The notes under the pieces: generated by a model | The model's database searches: none | What the model saw: the letters and a program-made list of their open reading frames with translations, nothing else | Told to the model about the DNA's origin: nothing | In this document: positions 48,003 through 57,007 of the stretch, piece by piece | Layout: each line of letters opens with the position of its first letter | How positions within the stretch are numbered: the first letter of the stretch is position 1 | Origin: Polyangiaceae bacterium | Lineage (GTDB): Bacteria; Myxococcota_A; Polyangia; Polyangiales; Polyangiaceae | Direction of reading: 5' to 3' | DNA length: 64,000 bases | Assembly (NCBI GenBank): GCA_019637265.1 | Contig: JAHBVY010000001.1 | Span: forward strand, 806,001-870,000 | Program-made: the position numbers and the translations under genes

Positions 48003-49493
48003 TTACGGTGATTCATCGTCCGTTTCACGATCTTCTGAGTCCAACACCACCACGCGCCCTGGGGCTGGCCCTCCCTCGGTAGGCCGCGCGCGCCGCGATT
48101 CGCTGGCATAGGGGTCGATCGCCGAGCCCGACTCCGTCAGCGAGCCCGCCTTGATGCGTGAGGTGCCGCTCGCCTTGCTCACCTGCCGCACCGCGCGTGA
48201 GATGGCGGCCTCACCATAGCGCTCTCGGATCGCGTCGAGGGCGCCGCCGAGGCGCTGACGACGAGTGTCGCTCGGGGCCTCCAGCGACGGCACGTCAGCT
48301 AACCGAACCGACTCCATGGAAGTCAGCTCGACGCTCGAAGCCTCCCGCGCCGCGCCGAGCGGTGACGGCGCCTGGACACGGCGCGCGCGGAGACGGAACA
48401 GCTCGAGCTGCTCACCGGTAGCTCGCTCGAGCTTCGACACCGAGATCCCGATGAGCCGCACTGGCTCGGTCAGGGCGAGCTCGTCCCACAGCGCGAGCGC
48501 CACGCGACGGATCAGGGCATCGTCGTCGGTGCCCTCATTCAGGGTGCGGCTGCGGCTCACCAGCGGGTACACCGGCTCGGCGCCTGACTCGGTGCGTGAG
48601 CTCCTCTCACCGCGCGGGGTCGCCAGCTTGCAGCGCAGCGTGATGGTGCGGCCTCGCACGCCGCCACGCCGGAGCCGCGCGGCGATCGCCTCCGCGTGCC
48701 CGGTGAGCGCCGCGGAGATCACCTCGCGCGCGCTGACGTCGGCGTCGAAGGTGTTCTCCTCGCCGTAGCTCTTCGCCGCCTGATCGGCCTCCACCGGGCG
48801 ATGATCTTCGCCGCGCGCCAGCGCCATCATCGAGGCCGCGCGCCGCTCCCCGAACAACCGCGTGAGCCAGGCCGGGTCGTAGGCCACGAGCTGACCGATG
48901 GTGTGGATCCCGAGGCGAGCGAGCGCCGCCTCCACCGTCGGCCCCACGCCCCAGAGCCGCCTCACCGGGAGCGGCGCGAGCAGCGCCGGCACCTCGTCCG
49001 GCGTCACCAGCTTCAAGCCATCGGGCTTCGATAGCGTGCAGGCGATCTTGGCGATCAGCTTGTTCGGCCCTACGCCGACGCTCACCTTGAGCGCCGTCTC
49101 CTCCCACACCCGCCGCTTGAGCGCCTCCGCCAGCGCGCGAGGCCCACCGAACAGGCCGAGCGAGCCGGTGATGTCGAGGAAGGCCTCGTCGAGCGCGATC
49201 GGCTCCACCTGGGAGGTGAACTCACCGAACACCTCGCGTATCCGCGCGGATACAGCCGCGTAGCGCCGCAGGTCGCCGTCCAGGAACACACCCTCGGGGC
49301 ACAGCGCGCGCGCTCGGAAGCCGGGCATCGCCGAGCGCACCCCGAAGCGCCGCGCCTCATAGCTCGCGGCGCTGACCACCCCGCGCGGCCCCGTTCCCCC
49401 CACGATCACCGGGCGCCCCCGGAGCGCCGGGCGATCGCGCTGCTCGACCGACGCGAAGAATGCGTCCATGTCCGCGTGCAGCACCCAGCGCAC
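48003..49493 (-). CDS. dinB: DNA polymerase IV (Y-family)
   Basis: 496 residues from GTG 49493 with GGGAG four bases upstream, giving the usual start VRWVLHADMDAFFASVEQ. Active-site acids are Asp8, Asp102 and Glu103 (in LDEAFLD); SYEARRFGVRSAMP and the SVGVGPNKLIAKIA motif follow. The thumb helix-hairpin-helix region and little finger run to about 375. It copies past damaged bases with low fidelity. Beyond the little finger is an unusual tail of about 110 residues, rich in Ser, Arg and acidic residues, that is not part of the polymerase fold. A clamp-binding motif is not evident at the end. Confidence 0.94.
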   Translation of the reverse strand: MRWVLHADMDAFFASVEQRDRPALRGRPVIVGGTGPRGVVSAASYEARRFGVRSAMPGFRARALCPEGVFLDGDLRRYAAVSARIREVFGEFTSQVEPIALDEAFLDITGSLGLFGGPRALAEALKRRVWEETALKVSVGVGPNKLIAKIACTLSKPDGLKLVTPDEVPALLAPLPVRRLWGVGPTVEAALARLGIHTIGQLVAYDPAWLTRLFGERRAASMMALARGEDHRPVEADQAAKSYGEENTFDADVSAREVISAALTGHAEAIAARLRRGGVRGRTITLRCKLATPRGERSSRTESGAEPVYPLVSRSRTLNEGTDDDALIRRVALALWDELALTEPVRLIGISVSKLERATGEQLELFRLRARRVQAPSPLGAAREASSVELTSMESVRLADVPSLEAPSDTRRQRLGGALDAIRERYGEAAISRAVRQVSKASGTSRIKAGSLTESGSAIDPYASESRRARPTEGGPAPGRVVVLDSEDRETDDESP

Positions 49494-49637
49494 AGCTCCC
49501 GTCGGCACGCCCGAGCTTGGGCCCCATGCCACGCGGACGCAAATCTCGGGTTGGGGGTTGGACGAGAGTCCAAGCGGCGCACCGCGAGCCTGCGCCCCCA
49601 GCGCTGGATTGGGCAGAGAGCCCTCATGGAGCCGACT

Positions 49638-50240
49638 TCAGGCGCTCGCGGGGCCTCCGCCCGGCGGGCTCTGCGCGCTCTCGAGCTGCGTCCGCACGCG
49701 CCCGAGCGCCGCGCGAGCGCGCTCCACCGAGAGCGGCACCTCCTCGTGCGCGCCGTCGATGAGCGCCGACCAGGCGCGCGCGAGGCTCCGCTCGGCGACG
49801 GCGAAGTCACCGATCAGCTCCGAGTACGCGAGCATGCCGAGCCGCTCGGTCAGCGCCGGGCCGTGCTCCACGAACTCCGTCATCTCCCCCTCGACCAGCT
49901 CGCTGATCCGCTGCGAGGCTACCTCGGTGGGCCCTTGGAGGTCGAGCGCAGCCACCGCCGCCTCGATCCGCGTGAGCAGCGCCTCCGGCGAGCTCGCGCC
50001 CGCGCGCGCCAGGACGCGAGCCGCGAGCCCCGGGCGCCGCCAACGCGCCAACACCACGCCCACGACCATGAGCAGGAGCCCTGCCAAATAAGGGACGAGC
50101 GCGCCATCGGCCCAGGAGCTCAAGAGCCCGCGCGACGACAGCGTGGCCAGGTGCTCCGCGTCGAGCGACGCAGGACGCGCGGCGTAAGTGGCGCTGACCA
50201 CCAACCCCAGGATGAAGCACACCATGCCCGCCGCCTTCAC
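49638..50240 (-). CDS. Small membrane protein coupled to the OPT transporter
   Basis: 200 residues from a GTG overlapping the transporter stop (GTGA). Two hydrophobic helices (about 5-21 and 49-65, LVPYLAGLLLMVVGVVLA) are followed by a soluble helical domain of about 130 residues. I recognise no family. Strict coupling to the OPT transporter suggests an accessory or regulatory subunit. Confidence 0.78.
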   Translation of the reverse strand: MKAAGMVCFILGLVVSATYAARPASLDAEHLATLSSRGLLSSWADGALVPYLAGLLLMVVGVVLARWRRPGLAARVLARAGASSPEALLTRIEAAVAALDLQGPTEVASQRISELVEGEMTEFVEHGPALTERLGMLAYSELIGDFAVAERSLARAWSALIDGAHEEVPLSVERARAALGRVRTQLESAQSPPGGGPASA

Positions 50241-52051
50241 CCGCCACCCCCGAGCATCTTGACCAAGGTGTAGCCGAGCGCCGTCAGCGCCTCTCCCACG
50301 ATGAAACCCGCGGCGATAGGCACCGTCTTATCCGCCGTGAAGCGGCGCCCCTTGCGCCGCTCGAGCACGATCGACACCACGCAGCCGAAGCCATAGCTCA
50401 GCGTGATCGAGAACGGCAGGTACATGGCGAGGCCCACCAGCACCCCCAGGCCACCCACCGGGAACGCCGCCAGCGCCGCGCCGATCCCCGCGCCGGAGAG
50501 GTACTTGTCCACCGGCGCGGTCCCGCTCACCACGCCCTCGATCAACCCCTTGAGCACCGCCGCCTGCGGCGCCGGCAAGCAATCCGCCGTCTTCTCCACG
50601 CAGGCCACGGAGTCCGGCCCGAAGCCGCCGGTGCCCCCCGGGCCCGCCTGCCACAAGAGCAGCGTGGTGCCGATCGCGATGCCCGGCCCGACCCACGCCA
50701 CCACCAGCTGGGAGAGTTGTTGTCGCTTGGGAACAGCACCAATCAGGTGACCTGTCTTGAGGTCCGTCATCATGTCGGCGCACTGACCGGTGGCGATGCA
50801 CACCGCCACCCCGATGGTGACCGCCAAGACCACGTTGCCGCTGGTCACCGCGAGCATCAGCGTGACGGCGATCAGCGCCAGGCCGCTCAAGGGCGAGATG
50901 TCCGTCGCGCCGGTGGCCTGCGCCACGATCAAGCCGGCCAGCGCGATCCACAGCGCGCCGACCAGCGCCGCCCCCAGCACCTGAAGCGGGTGCATCGCCT
51001 GACCTCGGGTAGCGACCCAGGTGACGAAGACGAGCGCCAGCACCGAGGCCGCGAGCCCGACGCCGAGCAGCCGCGGGCTGAGCTCCTCCGAGCTCCCACC
51101 CTCGACGCGGCTCGCGCGCGCCGCCGCCGACAAGCTCCGCAGGGCGCCGCGCAGCGCAGGCAGCGACACCACCACGCCGGCGAGCGCGCCGCCGATCAGC
51201 ATGCCGATCCCAGTGGGCCTGATCAGCTGACCATACACGCTCGACACCAGCTCGTCGCCGGCCAGCCCCGGCGCGGTGAAGCCCGCGCCGACGGCGATAG
51301 GCCCCACCAGCCACCACGCCAAGATCCCGCCGAGCGCGAACGGGATCCCGCCCTTGCCGCTCAGCATGCCGGCGCCGATGTTCGCCATGCTGAGGTAGAA
51401 GGTGGTGCCGAGCAGTGACAGCGAGAGCGCCCCCTCCGGCGCCACGTCGAACGCCGACGCCAGCCACGGCCCGATCGGGATGTCCTCCGGAAAGACGCCG
51501 AGCTGACCCAGCAGGGTGATGAGCAGCGCCGCGCCGAACCCGATCCCGAGCAGCGCGCCCTTTTTGATCCCAGCCCCCGGCGTGCGCAGGATGGTGGCGA
51601 CGGCGACGCCGCTCGGGAAGCGGAGCCGCTCCACCTCGACCATCTGTTTCCGTAACGGAATGATCAGGATGACGCCCATGAAGGAGCCCGCCGTCGCCGC
51701 CAGCAGCACCACCCACACGCTGTACTCGTGCCCCAGCATGATCAGCGCCGGCAGCGTGAACACCACCCCGGAGCTCGCGGTGTTCACCCCCGAGGCCACC
51801 GTCTGGTTGATGTTCGTCTCCAAGATGGAGCCGGCGCCGCGCACCTTCAGCACCCCGCGCCCCACCCCGCGGAGCAGCGCGAAGCCGAGGATGGCGGCGA
51901 TGGAAGAGCCGGTGATCCCGAAGCCGAGCTTGAGCCCGATGTAGGTGAAGGCCGCCGTCATCAGCATGCCCTGCCCCACGCCGAGCAGCATCGCGGCGAG
52001 GGTCACCTCGCGATAGGCACCTGGTGCGTTCGGCGCCGCCTCACCCTTCAT
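50237..52051 (-). CDS. OPT-family (oligopeptide/metal-chelate) transporter
   Basis: 604 residues with about 14 hydrophobic helices. The N-terminal REVTLAAMLLGVGQGMLMTAAFTYIGLKLG (described here in parts) and the ETNINQTVASG motif are OPT hallmarks; further marks are the RFPSGVAVATILR loop and MTDLKTGHLIGAVPKRQQ. OPT proteins take up small peptides or metal-siderophore complexes with protons. The substrate is unknown. The coupled downstream gene is a small membrane protein. A short 17-bp repeat array separates it from tetR. Confidence 0.92.
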   Translation of the reverse strand: MKGEAAPNAPGAYREVTLAAMLLGVGQGMLMTAAFTYIGLKLGFGITGSSIAAILGFALLRGVGRGVLKVRGAGSILETNINQTVASGVNTASSGVVFTLPALIMLGHEYSVWVVLLAATAGSFMGVILIIPLRKQMVEVERLRFPSGVAVATILRTPGAGIKKGALLGIGFGAALLITLLGQLGVFPEDIPIGPWLASAFDVAPEGALSLSLLGTTFYLSMANIGAGMLSGKGGIPFALGGILAWWLVGPIAVGAGFTAPGLAGDELVSSVYGQLIRPTGIGMLIGGALAGVVVSLPALRGALRSLSAAARASRVEGGSSEELSPRLLGVGLAASVLALVFVTWVATRGQAMHPLQVLGAALVGALWIALAGLIVAQATGATDISPLSGLALIAVTLMLAVTSGNVVLAVTIGVAVCIATGQCADMMTDLKTGHLIGAVPKRQQLSQLVVAWVGPGIAIGTTLLLWQAGPGGTGGFGPDSVACVEKTADCLPAPQAAVLKGLIEGVVSGTAPVDKYLSGAGIGAALAAFPVGGLGVLVGLAMYLPFSITLSYGFGCVVSIVLERRKGRRFTADKTVPIAAGFIVGEALTALGYTLVKMLGGGG

Positions 52052-52114
52052 TGGGAGGGACGTAGCTTGAAGTCACCAGCGAGCGCAACGGCGCTGCGCG
52101 GAGCGAGCAGCCAG

Positions 52115-52182
52115 GGCGCCGTGATCGAGGCGGCGCGGTGATTGAGGCGGCGCCGTGATTGAGGCGGCGCGGTGATTGAGGC
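52115..52182. repeat. 17-bp tandem array between the OPT and tetR genes
   Basis: Four units of GGCGC(C/G)GTGAT(T/C)GAGGC, with one further partial unit. Units alternate C and G at the sixth base. The array lies downstream of tetR and upstream of the transporter gene. Confidence 0.85.
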
Positions 52183-52290
52183 GGCGCGGCGCGAGGGACT
52201 GGGACGCTGGGGCGCCGCGCGCTCCTCGGTACCGTGAAGTGCTCTCGATGGACCGTACGCGGCGCGAGCCTTCGCTCAGCGTGCCCCGGC

Positions 52291-53019
52291 TCAGCGCTGG
52301 CCAACCCCCTCGAGCACCATGCGCACCAGCGCCTGGGCGGCGTCGGTGGGGCTCCCCAGATCTTCCCCTTCGAAGAAGGCGATGAGCAGGCTCTCCACCG
52401 CGCCCACCACCGCGAAGGCCGTGATCTTCGGCGGCAGATCGCGCAGCAGGTGCTGCCGGTGCGCGACCTCCGTGAGCGCCACCGCGGCGGCGGTGATTGA
52501 ATCGCGAAGCTGACGAATAGGCAGCCGCGCTCCCTCCGCAGGCCCGCGGCACTCTTGGAGGTAGAGCTTCACGAGCCGCGGCTCACGCAGCGCCGCTTGA
52601 CCGAGCCGCATCGCGAGCGCCTGGTAAGCGGCGGAGAGCTCCGCCGAGGAGCCCGCGCGGGCGAGCGCCCCGGCGCACTCGGAGAACGCCTGCTCCATTT
52701 CCTTGCGGAGAGGCGCGAACAGCGCGTCCACCACCTGGCCCTTGTCCTCGAAGTAGCGATAGAAGCTGCCCTTGGCGACGCCCGCCGCCTTGGTGATCTC
52801 GTCCACCGTCACGCGCTCCACGCCGCGCTCGAGGAACTCCCCCAACGCCGCCGCACACAGCCCGAGCGTGCGCTCTTGACGGTTTCGGTCGCGCTTGCCC
52901 CCCGCCTTCCCAGGGCGCTGCTCGGGCACCCGCCCCGGCTCGAACCAGGGCGCGTCTGGGCCGGCGTCGGCCGCGCCAGGAGCCTCCGCTTCGGAGGGCT
53001 GCTTCGGGGAGGTGCTCAT
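52291..53019 (-). CDS. TetR-family transcriptional regulator
   Basis: 242 residues from ATG 53019. A Pro/Ala-rich head of about 50 residues precedes the HTH domain: RTLGLCAAALGEFLERG, then VTVDEITKAAGVAKGSFYRYF, the typical TetR recognition helix. The C-terminal ligand domain is helical and variable. It is divergent from a fatty-acid hydroxylase whose -10 box lies inside a perfect 17-bp palindrome, so it most likely represses that gene in response to a lipid or acyl-CoA; the ligand is inferred, not visible. Confidence 0.92.
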   Translation of the reverse strand: MSTSPKQPSEAEAPGAADAGPDAPWFEPGRVPEQRPGKAGGKRDRNRQERTLGLCAAALGEFLERGVERVTVDEITKAAGVAKGSFYRYFEDKGQVVDALFAPLRKEMEQAFSECAGALARAGSSAELSAAYQALAMRLGQAALREPRLVKLYLQECRGPAEGARLPIRQLRDSITAAAVALTEVAHRQHLLRDLPPKITAFAVVGAVESLLIAFFEGEDLGSPTDAAQALVRMVLEGVGQR

Positions 53020-53115
53020 CGTCCACCCACAGGGTGCCATGATACGCGCCCGCTGTCGTAGCTCACGCGGCTCGTCATGTGACAGCGGCTGACAGCCCCC
53101 CCTCGCATGAGCGGC

Positions 53116-53144
53116 TTGACAGATCCCCTCCCGCCTAATATCAT
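53116..53144 (+). promoter_or_regulatory. Sigma-70-type promoter of the fatty-acid hydroxylase gene
   Basis: TTGACA (53116-53121), a 17-bp spacer, and TATCAT (53139-53144, 5 of 6 matches). It is the best consensus promoter seen in the window. The leader to the ATG at 53198 would be about 45 bases. Confidence 0.78.
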
Positions 53145-53169
53145 GACTTTTCAGTCATGATATTAGGCG
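53132..53169. promoter_or_regulatory. Perfect 17-bp inverted repeat, likely TetR operator
   Basis: CGCCTAATATCATGACT (53132-53148) and its exact complement (53153-53169) flank TTTC. It overlaps the -10 box and start region of the promoter and so is well placed for repression. An inner TGACT/AGTCA dyad centres on the same point. The neighbouring regulator gene is tetR. Confidence 0.82.
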
Positions 53170-53197
53170 CCGCCACGCGCGTGAGATCGGAGGAACG

Positions 53198-53776
53198 ATG
53201 ATTGGGATCCCAGTCGGCCTGTTGGCCGCCAATGCGTTCGAGTGGGTGGTTCATCGCTACGTGCTGCACGGCCTCGGGCGGCGGAAGCAGAGCTTCTGGG
53301 CCTTCCACTGGCACGAGCACCACGGCGCCTCGCGGCGCGGAGGCATGCACGATGAGCACTACGAGCGGGCGCCGCTCGGCTGGCACGCGCAGGGCAAGGA
53401 GCTGTTGGGGCTGACGGGGGTGGCGGTGGCGGTCTCCGCGCTGTGGCCGGTGGCGCCCTTCTTCGTCATGACCGCGTACTACTCCGCGTTCAACTACTAC
53501 CGCGTCCACAAGCGCTCGCATCAAGACCCGGAGTGGGCGCGCCAGCACCTGCCCTGGCACTACGATCATCACATGGGCCCTGACCAACACAAGAACTGGT
53601 GCGTCACCCGGCCCTGGTTCGACCAGCTGATGGGCACCCGTGAGCCCTACGTGGGCACCGAGCGCGAGGCGGCGGATCGAGCCCGCGCGGAGGCGCGCCG
53701 AGCGCGTAGGTCGGCCGCACCGTCGGCTGCGGCGGCCCAGGCGACGGCCGAGCCAACGGCGACGGCTGGAGCGTGA
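53198..53776 (+). CDS. Fatty-acid hydroxylase / sterol-desaturase-family di-iron protein
   Basis: 192 residues with a strong GGAGG ribosome site. The three histidine clusters of the integral-membrane di-iron hydroxylases are seen: HRYVLH (about 19-24), HWHEHH (about 37-42) and HYDHH near HLPWHYDHHMGPDQH. Hydrophobic helices lie at the start and around LLGLTGVAVAVSALWPVAPFFVM. It probably hydroxylates a lipid or carotenoid; the small size resembles CrtZ-like and related hydroxylases. The last 30 residues are Ala/Arg-rich. Control by the divergent TetR is likely. Confidence 0.87.
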   Translation: MIGIPVGLLAANAFEWVVHRYVLHGLGRRKQSFWAFHWHEHHGASRRGGMHDEHYERAPLGWHAQGKELLGLTGVAVAVSALWPVAPFFVMTAYYSAFNYYRVHKRSHQDPEWARQHLPWHYDHHMGPDQHKNWCVTRPWFDQLMGTREPYVGTEREAADRARAEARRARRSAAPSAAAAQATAEPTATAGA

Positions 53777-53810
53777 GAGTAGTCAGCGGGTCGAATGTGA
53801 GCGCGATTCA

Positions 53811-53825
53811 GTCAGCCTATCTGAC
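53811..53825. repeat. GTCAG-N5-CTGAC palindrome, intergenic
   Basis: A perfect copy with spacer CCTAT, 35 bp after the hydroxylase stop. It is the only exact copy outside a gene. Confidence 0.8.
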
Positions 53826-53893
53826 TCCAAACTCGGCGCAGCGGGCACTACGAGCATAGCGTCAGCGTGCCTGCCTTACGCCGTTCGATCGGG

Positions 53894-54052
53894 GAGTTCA
53901 CTCCCTCCTAGTACATGCTGCGGCCATTTGAGAGATGCCGTTCATGCGCTGCGCGCCGCTTGCATCACGGTCCTCGACCTCATGGGCGTCTCCGTGCTGC
54001 CTTGAAGGAGCTTTTTTGTAGAGCCGCGAGGCGTTGAAGAGCTGGTTGGACG
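53894..54052 (+). repeat. Diverged copy of the kinase-flanking repeat
   Basis: Shares in the same order the blocks CACTCCCTCCTA, TCACGGTCCTCGACCTCA, TTGAAG-like and GAAGAGC-GGTTGGACGG with the repeats at 57008-57174 and 58846-59012. The middle is largely changed. Orientation equals that of the 58846 copy. Fills the 319-bp gap between the hydroxylase and the metzincin gene. Confidence 0.65.
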
Positions 54053-54095
54053 GGTAGTCACCCTTGCACCCTGTCAGCACGCCCGACTCGCCGCG

Positions 54096-55589
54096 TCAGC
54101 GCGCCACGCGGTAGAACTGGCCGTCCACCGTGAACTCGGCGCGCTCGAGCGGCTCGTCCTCCGGCACCAGCAGCCAGCCGCCCGGCAGGTGATCGTAGCG
54201 GAAGAACTCGCCTCGCAGCGCGCGGGGGTGCGCGCCGCTCAGGGTCACGTGCACGCCCTGCCCTTCGAGCGGCACCTCACGCTCGAGGGAGCCCCCGAGC
54301 TCCGCCCCGCCGCGGCCATCCAGCCCAATCAACGTGTAGCGGAGCTCCCCGATGACGCGCGGCTTGTTCACGTGACGACCGCGGTTGAAGAGCGCCGTGA
54401 AGGTGTAGTCGCTCACGTGCTGCTTGGAGCAGTAGCCCATGATGTCGCTGAACTCAGCGGGATCTTTCAAGGCGCCGGTGGTGATGTCGTAGCCCCAGGT
54501 GCCGATGGTCGTGCCCGCGTGGGGGTAGCTCGCGTCGATGGAGCGCGGATCCACCCCCGGGCCGCAGTTGACGTGAGCGCGGCCATGAGCGTGACCGAGC
54601 TCATGGGCCGCGGTGCTCGCGGCGTAGCTCTCGTAGCCCACGCCGAGGGCGAGGCGCAGGAAGGGGTTGCCCACGTCCGGCGGGGAGTCGTTGAGCAGCG
54701 TCACGCCGAGCAAGCAGCCGGCGCGGCAATAGTCAAAGAAGCTGTCTCGCGGGTTGAAGATCCCATAGTAGTAGACGTCCTCGCTCTCACCGTCGGCGTT
54801 ACGAAAGCCCGCCAGGGTGAAGCCCGCGCCTTGCCAGCCGCTACCATCCGGGTCGATGGCGTTCGCCCAATCGTGCGGCTCCCGCACCCGGATGCTGACG
54901 TCGCTCACCGGGTACAGCGCCAAGAGGCGCGCGCGGATGGCCTCCACCTCCGCCTCCCCCAAATTGGGCAACCTGCCTGACCCATCGGCGTTGTAGCGGA
55001 ACGGCGCCAGCACCACCCGCAGCTGGTTCGGCTCGCCCTCCACCACCACGCTCGCGCTGCCTTCCGCGGGGAAACGCGCGCCGGGGTGATCCGCGCCCGG
55101 GCCCTCCGCCAGCACCTCCACGGCGAAGGAGAGCTCCTCCCCGATGCGATCGCCCGGGATGATGAAGTTCAGCGTGCTGTCAGCGTTCGCCTCCGCCGAG
55201 GCGCCCTCGAGGGTGCCCTGGACCTCGAGCGGCGCTCCCCCCGCGAGGTGAAGCCGCGCGGTGACCGGCCCACCGTCGTACGCCGCGTCGGTCTCGTAGA
55301 ACACGCGCACCAAGCCGTCGCGGCCCGCGATGATCGGCACGTCGCTGTCCACCTGCTCCCCCGAGACCATAAGGCTCCGCTTCACGCCTTGGTAGAGCGC
55401 GATCTCCGTGAGCCTGACCCCAGCTGCCAAGTGCTCCTGACCACCGCCGGTGCCCCCGGTGCCGCCCGCGCCGCTGGTCCCACCCGCGCCGCCACCGCCC
55501 GAGCCGGCCGCGCCCCCTGGCCCGTCGTCACTGCTCGAAGAGCACGCCGCGATCACCACCCAGGACGCCACCGCCAGCCACTTGCGCAT
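54096..55589 (-). CDS. Metzincin-type zinc metalloprotease lipoprotein
   Basis: 497 residues. Lipobox IAAC (Cys16) is followed by a Ser/Gly/Thr-rich linker (to about 50). The middle region is beta-rich. The catalytic motif AAHELGHAHGRAH (His329, Glu330, His333, His339) has the full HExxHxxGxxH zinc pattern, and SDIMGYC supplies the Met-turn. The closing region is another beta-domain. Resembles M66/M43-like secreted proteases common in predatory myxobacteria; surface-anchored by lipid. ATG 55589 gives a compact signal peptide. Confidence 0.87.
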   Translation of the reverse strand: MRKWLAVASWVVIAACSSSSDDGPGGAAGSGGGGAGGTSGAGGTGGTGGGQEHLAAGVRLTEIALYQGVKRSLMVSGEQVDSDVPIIAGRDGLVRVFYETDAAYDGGPVTARLHLAGGAPLEVQGTLEGASAEANADSTLNFIIPGDRIGEELSFAVEVLAEGPGADHPGARFPAEGSASVVVEGEPNQLRVVLAPFRYNADGSGRLPNLGEAEVEAIRARLLALYPVSDVSIRVREPHDWANAIDPDGSGWQGAGFTLAGFRNADGESEDVYYYGIFNPRDSFFDYCRAGCLLGVTLLNDSPPDVGNPFLRLALGVGYESYAASTAAHELGHAHGRAHVNCGPGVDPRSIDASYPHAGTTIGTWGYDITTGALKDPAEFSDIMGYCSKQHVSDYTFTALFNRGRHVNKPRVIGELRYTLIGLDGRGGAELGGSLEREVPLEGQGVHVTLSGAHPRALRGEFFRYDHLPGGWLLVPEDEPLERAEFTVDGQFYRVAR

Positions 55590-55847
55590 GCGAGCGTTTT
55601 ACCGGCGCCTCGACGCGCTGACGAGGCGAACCGCTCCCACGGCAAAGCTACGCCAGAAGCGCAACGCCCACCCTCTCTGCAGATCTCGGGGATTGGGGGT
55701 TTGGCGAGGTGATGCGCGCGCTGCCCAGCCGCGCGCGGAGGACCGCCACGGGTGCCACCCTGTCGCGGTGCCGTCCAACCCCCTAAACCCCACGACTTGC
55801 CAGCTCGCCGAGCTGCACATGGGTGTCGCCCACGAGAGGAGCTAGGG

Positions 55848-55931
55848 TGCGAAGAAGAGGACTTGAACCTCCACGGGAGTTACCCCACTAGAACCTGAAT
55901 CTAGCGCGTCTGCCAATTCCGCCATCTTCGC
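55848..55931 (-). tRNA. tRNA-Leu (CAG)
   Basis: Reverse strand: acceptor GCGAAGA/TCTTCGC, anticodon stem CUAGA/UCUAG with loop UUCAGGU (anticodon CAG), long variable arm (GTGGGGTAACTCCCGT region), T-loop GGTTCAAGTCC, discriminator A. CCA is not encoded. Confidence 0.95.
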
Positions 55932-56053
55932 GAGCAGGGCGGCCGTTATGCTCCACTTCACGGCCCCGCGCAACCCCGAAATGTGCGGCATCACCATGCG
56001 CCGTATCACCCCGCGCCGCATCACCGGGCGCCACCCGGTGCCGCACTGCCCGT

Positions 56054-56902
56054 TCAGAACGCTCCGTACCAGCTCGCGACCCCACCGCCCGGAGCACCGC
56101 GCAGATCGAAGCCGAACGACGCCTCGGCGGGGCTCGCTGGCGCGCGCTCGGGACCTGCCGTGAGCCACAGCACCGTGGCCACCCCGAACGACACCAGCCC
56201 CACCCCGAGCCCGATGTCGCCGATCAAGCGCGAGCGCTCGATCGAGTCGCGATCGGCCGGATCGCAGCGGGGCGCACAGCCCGACGACTCGACGTCGCTC
56301 CGCTTCCCCTCGGCGCTGAGCCAACCGAACGTCGCCACGCCAAACCCCACGACCCCGATCCCCGCGAACACCCACGGCAACACGCTCGGCTCCACGGCGT
56401 CCGACGTCGACACGCTGAGCGAGTCCTCCGGATCGGGCGCTGGGCTGAAATCCACGCTGACCACGCGGTTCTTCTGGCCCTCCACCACCGACACCTCGAG
56501 CTGCTTCTCGTCACCGTCAGCCGTCTTGACGGTCAGCGTGCGCCGCCCCGGGTTCACCCGCACGGCGCGGCCGGCCCGCGCGTCCTCGCTCACGTCCTCC
56601 CCGTCGACGCGCGCCTCGATCTTGCTCAGCTCGGCGCCCTTCACCTCGAACACCACCGTGGGCAGGCTGCTGTCCACCTCGGAGAGCCACTGCACGCAGT
56701 CCTTCTGGAGCGCCGTGAGGCAGCTCGCGCTGGCGCACGTGAGCAGCTCGGCGCGCGCCTTGAGCAGATCTCCCTCTTGCCTCAGCACCTGGGCCTGCTC
56801 GTAGCTCTCCACGCAGGCCTCCGCGCTGGCGTCTGCCTGCGCGGCGCCCGCGCTCATCAGCAGGGCCGCAGCGGCCCACACACCCAAGCCAAGCTTCTTC
56901 AC
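56054..56902 (-). CDS. Exported PEGA-like protein with C-terminal membrane helices
   Basis: 282 residues from GTG 56902. A signal peptide ends near GAAQADA (about 23). A short TPR-like helical part (ACVESYEQAQVLRQEGDLLKARAELLTC) precedes a PEGA-like beta domain (LSKIEARVDGEDV...VNPGRRTLTVKT). Two hydrophobic helices (WVFAGIGVVGFGVATFGWL and IGLGVGLVSFGVATVLWLT) flank a Cys-containing loop. The same architecture occurs at the right edge of the window (63230). Probably an envelope protein that senses or binds the cell wall; function unknown. Confidence 0.78.
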   Translation of the reverse strand: MKKLGLGVWAAAALLMSAGAAQADASAEACVESYEQAQVLRQEGDLLKARAELLTCASASCLTALQKDCVQWLSEVDSSLPTVVFEVKGAELSKIEARVDGEDVSEDARAGRAVRVNPGRRTLTVKTADGDEKQLEVSVVEGQKNRVVSVDFSPAPDPEDSLSVSTSDAVEPSVLPWVFAGIGVVGFGVATFGWLSAEGKRSDVESSGCAPRCDPADRDSIERSRLIGDIGLGVGLVSFGVATVLWLTAGPERAPASPAEASFGFDLRGAPGGGVASWYGAF

Positions 56903-57007
56903 GTCGCCCAGTGTACTTCGGGCACCCCGCGTTGCGCACCACCGTAATGGCGCGGTGCCTCCGCGCGACGACTTCACCTCCGGTTCACACGGCAAGTTTC
57001 ACGCGGC

